Assembly: GCA_004296925.1 (NCBI GenBank)
Contig: SCVI01000016.1
Coordinates: 1 to 10,194 of the forward strand
Source: Patescibacteria group bacterium
GTDB taxonomy: Bacteria > Patescibacteriota > Minisyncoccia > Phycocordibacterales > Phycocordibacteraceae
DNA: 10,194 nucleotides
Reading direction: 5' to 3'
In this document: positions 1 through 5,348 of the stretch, one piece after another
How positions within the stretch are numbered: position 1 is the stretch's first letter
Layout: every line of letters begins with the position of its first letter
Made by a program: the position numbers and the translations under genes
The notes under the pieces: model-generated
Told to the model about the DNA's origin: nothing
Seen by the model: the letters and a program-made list of their open reading frames with translations, nothing else
Databases searched by the model: none

Positions 1-1527
1 GCAAGAATGAAGGAACGCGAGCAACTCAAAACAAAACGAGCGTATGAGATTGATGCGGATGAAAAAAGAGTAGCCTCATTTGTGCATTCATTTCCATTCG
101 AAGCAACAAAGGGACAAAAAACTGCCATCGGGAGCATCTTGGCAGATTTTTTAGAACCGTACCCAATGGCCAGACTTCTTGAAGGTGATGTAGGAAGCGG
201 AAAAACTGCTATCGCGGCGGCAACTGCGTACGCCGTAGCCACTTCAACGCCAATTGGAAAAAATGGATCGAAGCAAAATTTTGGAAATTTACAGGTTGCA
301 TACATGTGCCCTACTGAGATTCTTGCCAAACAACATTTTGCAACATTCACCGCATTTTTTAAGGATCACACTATTCAAATAGGACTCATCACTTCCTCTG
401 GCTGTTTCAAATTTCCATCAAAGGTTGATAAAACAAAAGCGACGCCAATTGCAAGATCTCAATTTTTAAAGTGGGTACAGAACGGTGAGATACCTATTGT
501 GATTGGTACGCATGCACTTATCCAAAAAACTGTTCAATTTAAACACCTTGCCTATGTAATTGTGGACGAACAACACCGCTTCGGTACAGCGCAGCGCTAT
601 GCGCTTGCTCGCGGAAAGATAAAGACTGAAGGTGGAACAAAAATTAAGAACGACCTATCAGCGCCTAGTCTGCGTATTTCTGCATCCAATCCACACTTAC
701 TCTCTATGACCGCAACGCCAATCCCGCGAACGCTTGCTCTTACCTTGTATGGAGACTTAGATCTCACAGTGTTGGAAGAAATGCCGAAAGGACGTAAAGC
801 AATTGAAACAGAAATAGTTTCGCTTAGTGGTCGCAAAAAAACGTACGAAAAAATTCGCACACTTTTAAAAGAAGGAAGGCAGGCATATGTCATTTGTCCT
901 CGTATTGACGAGCCAGACCCAACAAAAGCTCTCGCGCTTCAAGCTCGCTCTGTTGCCGAAGAAGCAAAAAAACTTACCTACTCAATATTCCCCGAATACA
1001 AAGTTGAAAAACTCCACAGCAAAATGACCCCAAAAGAAAAGGAAGAAGTAATGGATAGATTTGAAAAAGGAATTACTCACATCCTCGTTGCCACATCTGT
1101 TGTAGAGGTTGGTGTGAATGTGCCGAACGCCACCGCAATAATGATTGAGGGTGCTGATAGATTTGGATTGGCACAGCTCCACCAACTTCGTGGTCGCGTG
1201 ATGCGCTCAACGCACCAGCCGTACTGTTTTTTGATGGTAGAAAAAGCGAGCGGAACAGAGAATGCGCGACTCAAAGCAATACTGAGCGCAAAGAATGGTT
1301 TTGAACTTGCTGAAAAGGATTTAGAGATTAGAGGTGCGGGAGAATTGTACGGAAGAAAACAGTGGGGTATTTCAGATGTTGGTATGGATGCTCTTAAAAA
1401 TCTTAAACTTGTCGAGGCGGCACGCAGTGAAGCACAAAAATTAGTTGAAAAAGACCCTACGCTTAAAGAACATCAATTCCTTTCCGAATGTGCTTCAAAA
1501 AAAGCAGGTAGTTTGCATTTTGAATAG
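1..1527 (+). CDS. recG: ATP-dependent DNA helicase RecG, C-terminal part (5' end outside window)
   Basis: RecG is a superfamily 2 helicase that remodels stalled replication forks and Holliday junctions. The frame is open to the window edge, so the ATG at 7 is probably internal; the N-terminal wedge (OB) domain should lie upstream. Counting from that ATG, the Walker A motif is GDVGSGKT (60-67), followed by PTEILAKQH (102-110), the DEQH box (187-190) with HRFG, TATPIPRT (235-242), VATSVVEVGVNVP (361-373) and the motif VI region HQLRGRV (392-398). The C-terminal TRG-like region FELAEKDLEIRGAGELYGRKQ (432-452) is also present. Oddities: about 20 extra residues (roughly 203-226) sit between DEQHRFG and the TAT motif, there are smaller insertions near 83-95 and 131-150, and motif VI reads GRVMRS where GRVGRG is usual. 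The gene ends in TAG. No clear intrinsic terminator follows except the palindromic repeat at 1591-1641. Family assignment is firm. Confidence 0.95.
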   Translation, partial: ARMKEREQLKTKRAYEIDADEKRVASFVHSFPFEATKGQKTAIGSILADFLEPYPMARLLEGDVGSGKTAIAAATAYAVATSTPIGKNGSKQNFGNLQVAYMCPTEILAKQHFATFTAFFKDHTIQIGLITSSGCFKFPSKVDKTKATPIARSQFLKWVQNGEIPIVIGTHALIQKTVQFKHLAYVIVDEQHRFGTAQRYALARGKIKTEGGTKIKNDLSAPSLRISASNPHLLSMTATPIPRTLALTLYGDLDLTVLEEMPKGRKAIETEIVSLSGRKKTYEKIRTLLKEGRQAYVICPRIDEPDPTKALALQARSVAEEAKKLTYSIFPEYKVEKLHSKMTPKEKEEVMDRFEKGITHILVATSVVEVGVNVPNATAIMIEGADRFGLAQLHQLRGRVMRSTHQPYCFLMVEKASGTENARLKAILSAKNGFELAEKDLEIRGAGELYGRKQWGISDVGMDALKNLKLVEAARSEAQKLVEKDPTLKEHQFLSECASKKAGSLHFE

Positions 1528-1560
1528 CCTAGAACCCATTCTCTCAAATCTTTAGTGCGT

Positions 1561-1641
1561 CAAATCTACTTCAAGTTTATTAGTTAAGTACGGTCTAGTA
1601 TAATTATGCTATAGCATATTTATACTAGACCGGTGGTTTTT
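1561..1641 (+). repeat. 81-bp palindromic dispersed repeat, copy 1
   Basis: This 81-bp unit matches 4698-4778 in 75 of 81 positions. Its core is an inverted repeat at 1591-1632 (arms start CGGTCTAGT, centre TATGCTATAGCATA) with a single mismatched pair. A conserved left flank with the motif AAGTTTATTAG precedes the core, and a conserved right tail GTGGTTTTT follows it. It sits between the converging ends of recG and the ZIP gene, so it may act as a bidirectional terminator, although the T-run is separated from the stem by a few bases. The rest of 1528-1742 shows no gene. Confidence 0.85.
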
Positions 1642-1742
1642 GCCTAATCAAGCAGTTTGGACTAGTCGTAACGAGTCACTACGTATCGAATCCATCCTGG
1701 TACGAAGTTAAGATTTACTTGATCCCGAAATTGTAGAAAATT

Positions 1743-2561
1743 TTAAAAACTACTATGCTGTTCGGTAGAAGTTTCTTCATGGTGTTCCGGATCTTCATGA
1801 GGAATGAGAGTTATTACTCCCAACATCAAAATACTGCCAATAAATATCCAGAGAATATGTTGGACAAAGAGCGACTTGGTACGAGCGTGCTGGAAAGAAT
1901 GTGGAAACAAATCAAGAAACACGACTGATAATACGCCACCTAGGACGAAGGCAAGGAGTGGACCTTCTAAAGTTTCGAAAAGCTCGAGCAAGAAATAACC
2001 GCCGACTGCACCGATAAGAATAGTTGAAGAGGTTGCGAAGTTAAGAAATAGTGCTCGCCGCACAGAGTAACCGGCATCACGAAGCACAAAAAACTCAGCA
2101 ATTTCCTGCACTACTTCATGTAAAAAAATACTGACCGTCGCTGCAAGTCCAACGAAAGGACTTACTGCAAATGTGGCGGCAAGTAAAATACCATCTCCAA
2201 CATTATGTACGGAATCACTCATAAGCATCCGATGAGCGTCAAGATGGTGATGATCATCGTGTCGTTTTTTCTCTGATTCAGTATGTTTGTGTTTGAAGAA
2301 CTTGTGCAGGATTGTTATGCCAAGCGCTCCGCCCAGAACCCACATGAGTCCTGACAAAAATTCCATGTGTTCAAAAACCTCGCGACCAAGTTGCCAGGCA
2401 AATATAAGAAAAACCCCTCCAGCAAGACTGACCATCAACTCCAAATTACGCTCAATAAATGCCCCGGCGCCTCGCCAGATAAGTAACTTGCCTGATAGTG
2501 AGGCGAGCATTATTGCAAAACATGAAATGAGTAGTAAAAGCATAATTAGCAAACTGGACAT
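1743..2561 (-). CDS. ZIP-family divalent metal transporter
   Basis: 272-residue integral membrane protein of the ZIP family, which moves Zn2+, Fe2+ or Mn2+ into the cytoplasm. Visible hydrophobic segments lie at about 3-24, 41-58, 68-86, 123-147, 170-193, 202-217 and 233-253. The metal-site signatures are HNVGDG (119-124) in the fourth main helix and HEVVQE (148-153) in the fifth, the latter followed by IAEFFVL, which is closest to the LIV-1/HExPxE branch. A His-rich cytoplasmic loop (about 86-110, including HDDHHH) and a His-rich tail (255-269) are typical metal-sensing or metal-delivery stretches. The ATG at 2561 lies inside the end of the upstream Fur-like gene (16-nt overlap), implying translational coupling and common regulation. 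There is no Shine-Dalgarno. The exact metal cannot be read from sequence; pairing with a Fur/Zur-type regulator suggests zinc or iron. The TM5 motif lacks the usual proline (V151) and has Q152 where many eukaryotic LIV-1 proteins have His. Confidence 0.9.
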   Translation of the reverse strand: MSSLLIMLLLLISCFAIMLASLSGKLLIWRGAGAFIERNLELMVSLAGGVFLIFAWQLGREVFEHMEFLSGLMWVLGGALGITILHKFFKHKHTESEKKRHDDHHHLDAHRMLMSDSVHNVGDGILLAATFAVSPFVGLAATVSIFLHEVVQEIAEFFVLRDAGYSVRRALFLNFATSSTILIGAVGGYFLLELFETLEGPLLAFVLGGVLSVVFLDLFPHSFQHARTKSLFVQHILWIFIGSILMLGVITLIPHEDPEHHEETSTEQHSSF

Positions 2562-2842
2562 TTAGAAGACGATCCGCAACCCGTACACACCATGTGATGG
2601 TGATGATTTTTTGGATATGAAAAATGCATAGCATTTCCCACTCCACTCCCACGCAAAAGCAGACCTTTCTTCGCAAGATCATTAAGAGCCCTGTAAAGAG
2701 TGACGACATTCAAATCAAGCTTGCGGCCCATCTCATCAACAGTTAATGGTCGCTTGGCAGTTGATAGAGTACGCAAAAGAGCAGCACGGCCAGGAGTGGC
2801 GCGAAAACCTTTCTTTCGTAGAAGCTCATTGAAGTCATCCAT
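2546..2842 (-). CDS. Fur/Zur-family metalloregulator, C-terminally shortened
   Basis: Winged-helix repressor of the Fur family, 98 residues from the preferred ATG at 2842 (103 if a GTG at 2857 were used). The N-terminal DNA-binding domain is complete: LLRKKGFRATPGRAALLRTL, then the LTVDEMGRKLDLNVVTLYRAL recognition helix region. It continues into the His-rich hinge NHHHHMVCTGC. The ATG is chosen because a -10 box (TACTAT) occupies the codons just after the GTG, 6 nt upstream of the ATG. Family members usually run to about 130-150 residues, with a dimerisation domain between two CxxC pairs. Here the two pairs (CTGC and CPVC) are separated by only five residues (GSSSK) and the protein ends at the last cysteine, so the usual dimerisation sheet and helix are missing. 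It precedes the ZIP gene with a 16-nt overlap, so it probably represses ZIP and itself through the palindrome at 2862-2874. Which metal it senses is unknown. Confidence 0.88.
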   Translation of the reverse strand: MDDFNELLRKKGFRATPGRAALLRTLSTAKRPLTVDEMGRKLDLNVVTLYRALNDLAKKGLLLRGSGVGNAMHFSYPKNHHHHMVCTGCGSSSKCPVC

Positions 2843-2848
2843 ACGCGC

Positions 2849-2876
2849 ATAGTACACAAACGCAAATCATTTGCAA
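2849..2876 (-). promoter_or_regulatory. Promoter of the fur-like/ZIP operon (leaderless)
   Basis: On the minus strand, TTGCAA (2871-2876) and TACTAT (2849-2854) are separated by 16 nt. The -10 ends 6 nt before the ATG at 2842, so transcription would begin at or next to the start codon. The palindromic operator overlaps the -35 and spacer, as expected for repression. Confidence 0.55.
2862..2874. promoter_or_regulatory. Probable Fur/Zur-type operator (GCAAATCATTTGC)
   Basis: This is a perfect 6-1-6 inverted repeat between the divergent regulator/ZIP operon and the exported-protein gene. The AT-rich core AAAT-C-ATTT resembles Fur/Zur boxes, in particular the actinobacterial Zur box as I recall it. 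It covers the -35/spacer of the minus-strand promoter and ends 6 bp upstream of the plus-strand -35, so one bound repressor could block both directions. The regulator assignment is inferred from position. Confidence 0.55.
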
Positions 2877-2880
2877 ATAC

Positions 2881-2910
2881 TTGACAGAGATACTGTTGTG
2901 GATTTATATT
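2881..2910 (+). promoter_or_regulatory. Sigma-70-like promoter for the exported protein (leaderless)
   Basis: TTGACA (2881-2886) and TATATT (2905-2910) are 18 nt apart. The -10 ends 7 nt before the ATG at 2918, leaving no room for a ribosome binding site, so the mRNA is predicted to be leaderless. Confidence 0.7.
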
Positions 2911-2917
2911 CAACAAT

Positions 2918-3412
2918 ATGAATAAAAGCAAATGGTTTGCGTTAGTTTTTGGTATTCTTTTATTAAGCGGTGGATATGCGACATATGCTCGTACCCAGAA
3001 CCATTTTGAGCGCTCAAGGCTCATTGTGACAAATCCTGTACAACACATATCAAACATTGCACCTCAAGGAGCATTACATGTGCCTTTTACAAAGGTCAAT
3101 TTAACTGCGCGAGGAACGGATATTATCGTTAACAAGATTACCGTCGTGCGTACTGGTCCAGCGGATGACGGTGCATTTGAAGATATTGTTCTTTTAAACT
3201 CCGAAGGTGAAGTGCTCGGTGATGGGTCACTCGATGGCGAACATACTGTTCATTTCAGTGAACCTATATATATTCCTCGCAATACAACGATACGCCTTAC
3301 CGTAGCAGCAAATATGGCGGAAGATCTTGCAGAGTTTGAGGGACAAATTTCTGCACTCGTAATTACAGATATACAAGCTTCTGGCTTCTTACCTGTAAAC
3401 TTAAAACCTTAA
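2918..3412 (+). CDS. Predicted exported/membrane-anchored beta-sandwich protein, function unknown
   Basis: 164 residues. A short positively charged start (MNKSK) is followed by one hydrophobic segment (about 6-22) and then ATYART, consistent with an uncleaved signal anchor or a signal peptide. The remainder is soluble and beta-rich, with the pattern VPFTKVNLTARGTDIIVNKI, EDIVLLNSEGEVLGDGSL and IPRNTTIRLTVAANM. This strand pattern resembles repeat domains of CPR cell-surface proteins, but I do not recognise a named family. It is transcribed divergently from the metal regulator/ZIP operon across a shared operator, so metal-dependent expression is possible; no metal ligands stand out in it. Its TAA interlocks with the stop of the convergent YibE/F gene. 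The start is fixed by the promoter, whose -10 lies 7 nt upstream. Confidence 0.75.
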   Translation: MNKSKWFALVFGILLLSGGYATYARTQNHFERSRLIVTNPVQHISNIAPQGALHVPFTKVNLTARGTDIIVNKITVVRTGPADDGAFEDIVLLNSEGEVLGDGSLDGEHTVHFSEPIYIPRNTTIRLTVAANMAEDLAEFEGQISALVITDIQASGFLPVNLKP

Positions 3413-4548
3413 TGTATATGTGTGCATGTTTCCTTTGAAGATCCCTTTCCCTGTAGAGTCGCAAGTAAATATGAGGCAATAATCGTTGTAATTGGGACTG
3501 CAAGAATAAGTCCAATTGACCCTATCAGAATCCTCACAATTTCAGTTGCAAAGAGTTCATTATTAAGAATAAAAAGTACGCCAGTATCTGTTGAGGAAAC
3601 CATAAGCAAGAGGAGCGGTAGTGCGGCACCAACGTATGCAATAGCAAGAGTGTTAACTAACGCGCCTATGTGCTCTTTTCCTATGCGAATTGCGCGCTGA
3701 TATACCTGTCTTCTTGTCATATGAGCACCAGCCCTGAAAAGCTCCTCGACAGCTACAGCTTGTCCTATAGCAATATCATAGAGAATTCCGAGAAGACCAA
3801 TCATAATTCCTCCAAAGAGAAGGCCCATCATGTCAATTGAGCCGTTAGTATTAAAATTTAAATAGACACTTTCTTCAGATGTATAACCAGAAAGGTTTGC
3901 TACATGAACGACGTAGAAAGCTGCAAGCCCAGTAATCACAACAGTGGCGAGCATACCCAACACTGCAGCACTCGTTGTTTTATTGAAACCATGTGTAATA
4001 TAGGAACCAACAACGATAATCAGAGACGAAACGCCTATCGCAGATAGAATAGGAGAAAATCCTTGTAAAATACTGGGGAGTAACAGCCAGAAAATAAGAA
4101 CGATACTCCCAGCTAAACTTGCGATTCCACGAACGCCTGGTAACCCTCCAAAAACAAGTATTAGAAGAAGGAATATAAGAGCAAGACCTATTAACACGTC
4201 AAGACGGTACGGATCTGAAACGGTATAGATATCTGTGGCATCTCGTTGACTTGTGAGATGTCGTAAATAAAAAACATCACCCCTCTCAAGTTGAATGTAA
4301 TCATTGTCAAAAGTAAGAATATTGCCCTTCTCAGCACCATCAAGCACTTCCACTTTGAGGGTCTGAGATTGAGAAGGAGTATCAGTTCCTGGAATAATTG
4401 CGGTCTGTTCATTCGTAACTTCTAGTACTTTTGCTTTTGAGAACGTTACGGTTTCTTGTGTTGATGTAGCTTCTTCAGCGAACGTAATAGCGGGACACGT
4501 AAAGAGAATACACAGAGCGAGAGCGGGAAGAATACTCGAAGATTTCAC
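3409..4548 (-). CDS. YibE/F-family membrane protein
   Basis: 379 residues from a GTG start. A signal peptide (about 1-24, ending TFA-EE) leads to an extracytoplasmic beta-rich domain (about 30-112), which is followed by roughly seven or eight membrane helices (117-135, 141-160, 165-184, 193-214, 240-262, 297-316, 335-363). The family signatures of YibE/YibF-like proteins are present: GLLGILYDIAIGQAVAVEEL (251-270) and the amphipathic GKEHIGALVNTLAIAYVGA (290-308). The biochemical role of YibE/F proteins is not established; a transporter or channel role has been suggested. The GTG is preferred because a TG-extended -10 box ends 6 nt upstream and the signal peptide begins there (MKSSSILPALAL). 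It has no Shine-Dalgarno. It is convergent with the exported-protein gene, overlapping by 4 nt. The His-containing tail (CTHIH) is small and probably not significant. Confidence 0.85.
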   Translation of the reverse strand: MKSSSILPALALCILFTCPAITFAEEATSTQETVTFSKAKVLEVTNEQTAIIPGTDTPSQSQTLKVEVLDGAEKGNILTFDNDYIQLERGDVFYLRHLTSQRDATDIYTVSDPYRLDVLIGLALIFLLLILVFGGLPGVRGIASLAGSIVLIFWLLLPSILQGFSPILSAIGVSSLIIVVGSYITHGFNKTTSAAVLGMLATVVITGLAAFYVVHVANLSGYTSEESVYLNFNTNGSIDMMGLLFGGIMIGLLGILYDIAIGQAVAVEELFRAGAHMTRRQVYQRAIRIGKEHIGALVNTLAIAYVGAALPLLLLMVSSTDTGVLFILNNELFATEIVRILIGSIGLILAVPITTIIASYLLATLQGKGSSKETCTHIH

Positions 4549-4554
4549 GTGCCT

Positions 4555-4582
4555 ATTCTACCAGTGTTCACACAAATTTCAC
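4555..4582 (-). promoter_or_regulatory. Promoter of the YibE/F gene (leaderless)
   Basis: On the minus strand, GTGAAA (4577-4582) and TAGAAT (4555-4560) are 16 nt apart, with an extended TGG just before the -10. Six bases (AGGCAC) separate the -10 from the GTG start, predicting a leaderless transcript. Confidence 0.5.
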
Positions 4583-4697
4583 CGTCCCGCAAAAAAAGAC
4601 AGTGCGACGTTAAGTATCTAAGCTCTATTTTAATCCAAATACACAGTTTGAATATCTCAATGCTTATAAAAACTATTCTCTATAAATTTGAACACTA

Positions 4698-4778
4698 CAA
4701 ATCTACTCCAAGTTTATTAGTCTAGTACGGTCTAGTTTAATTATGCTATAGCATAATTAAACTAGACCGGTGGTTTTT
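4698..4778 (+). repeat. 81-bp palindromic dispersed repeat, copy 2
   Basis: This copy matches 1561-1641 in 75 of 81 positions. The inverted repeat at 4728-4769 is a perfect 42-bp palindrome. One of the differences from copy 1 (arm position 9, T here, A there) is matched by the complementary change in the other arm, so pairing is preserved. The tail GTGGTTTTT is conserved. It lies in the 474-nt stretch 4549-5022, which has no gene. Confidence 0.85.
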
Positions 4779-4819
4779 AATAGACAGATGAACCTTATCA
4801 TTCCGAGCCGGCCAAGATA

Positions 4820-4843
4820 AAAACCCGAAGCAGTTCGGGTTTT
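4820..4843 (-). terminator. Intrinsic terminator hairpin beyond the tRNA-Ile fragment
   Basis: AAAACCCGAA (4820-4829) and TTCGGGTTTT (4834-4843) form a perfect 10-bp stem with a 4-nt loop. On the minus strand it ends in TTTTTATC and lies shortly after the tRNA 3'-end copy, as a tRNA terminator would. It could also work on the plus strand. Confidence 0.65.
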
Positions 4844-4854
4844 ATTAACACTTG

Positions 4855-4872
4855 TCCGCCCTCTTGGACTCG
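4855..4872 (-). pseudogene. tRNA-Ile 3'-end fragment (duplicated acceptor/T-arm half)
   Basis: This segment is identical over 18 bp to 5026-5043, the discriminator, acceptor and T-arm 3' half of the neighbouring tRNA-Ile(UAU). With one missing base in the CCA the similarity extends to 4851. No D arm or anticodon arm accompanies it, so it is not a tRNA. The pattern is that of a duplicated attachment site or a decayed tandem tRNA copy. The intervening 4873-5022 holds hairpins at 4899-4918 (AAATTTCC/GGAAATTT) and 4938-4969 (14 of 15 positions paired). Confidence 0.75.
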
Positions 4873-4993
4873 CTTTTCGTCGTTGTCCGGACACGAATAA
4901 ATTTCCTGACGGAAATTTTTCGCGATCCCCAGCTCGGTATTTTTGCCTTGGCTACGCCAAACAAAAATATACCTGCGCTCGCGTACCAAGAAA

Positions 4994-5015
4994 AAACCTG
5001 CCGTGTGGCAGGTTT
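4994..5015 (-). terminator. Intrinsic terminator of tRNA-Ile(UAU)
   Basis: AAACCTGCC (4994-5002) and GGCAGGTTT (5007-5015) pair perfectly around a GTGT loop. On the minus strand the stem is followed by TTTTTTC, starting 7 nt after the encoded CCA of the tRNA. Confidence 0.8.
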
Positions 5016-5022
5016 ATTATCT

Positions 5023-5099
5023 TGGTCCGCCCTCTTGGACTCGAACCAAGGACCCCGGAGGTATAAGCTCCGTGCTCTAACCAACTGAGCTAAGGGCGG
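5023..5099 (-). tRNA. tRNA-Ile with UAU anticodon, CCA encoded
   Basis: Read on the minus strand, all helices are perfect: acceptor CCGCCCT/AGGGCGG, D stem GCTC/GAGC, anticodon stem CGGAG/CTCCG with loop CTTATAC, T stem CTTGG/CCAAG with loop TTCGAGT, discriminator A and an encoded CCA. The anticodon UAU reads AUA. Most bacteria instead decode AUA with a CAU-anticodon tRNA converted to lysidine by TilS, so a UAU tRNA is uncommon. AUA codons occur in genes here and in the tmRNA tag reading frame. A promoter (5108-5135) and a terminator (4994-5015) bracket the gene, so it is probably expressed alone. Confidence 0.93.
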
Positions 5100-5107
5100 G
5101 TATCAGC

Positions 5108-5135
5108 ACTATATCTAGAAGTACGTATTAATCAA
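5108..5135 (-). promoter_or_regulatory. Promoter of tRNA-Ile(UAU)
   Basis: On the minus strand, TTGATT (5130-5135) and TATAGT (5108-5113) are 16 nt apart. The -10 lies 8 nt upstream of the mature tRNA's first base, giving a very short 5' leader. Confidence 0.5.
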
Positions 5136-5157
5136 CGGACTTTATATAATTCTAGTC

Positions 5158-5343
5158 CTATTCTCTCTCTGTGTCGCGAGAAGACTCATATATACTAGAG
5201 CCACTATAGACTCTGGATGTAACCTCGAGACTTACCTTAGTTATGCGGTCGAGTTGTTTTTTCGTAAGATTACTTGGATCCAAACCCATTTTAATAGCAA
5301 TCTCGCGTTTAGAACCTCGTGCTTCGTACTTACAATGATGCAT
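5158..5343 (-). CDS. Small hypothetical protein downstream of ftsH
   Basis: 61 residues from an ATG that follows the ftsH stop codon by 5 nt on the same strand, so it would be cotranscribed and probably translationally coupled. The middle (SKREIAIKMGLDPSNLTKKQLDRITKV) looks helical and basic, and loosely suggests a small helix-turn-helix. The C-terminus is Ser/Glu-rich. I do not recognise a family. No Shine-Dalgarno is present, in line with the rest of the window. The alternative is a chance ORF in the space between ftsH and the tRNA. Confidence 0.4.
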   Translation of the reverse strand: MHHCKYEARGSKREIAIKMGLDPSNLTKKQLDRITKVSLEVTSRVYSGSSIYESSRDTERE

Positions 5344-5348
5344 GACTT

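Noticed and set aside
4798..5088. Overlapping ORFs of 63-79 codons on both strands around the tRNA
   Set aside because: They run through the tRNA gene, its 3' copy and the terminator hairpins, and the sequence is explained by those RNA features.
5137..5158. Imperfect palindrome GGAC..GTCC upstream of the tRNA
   Set aside because: The arms pair only partly and no T-run follows on either strand, so neither terminator nor operator can be supported.
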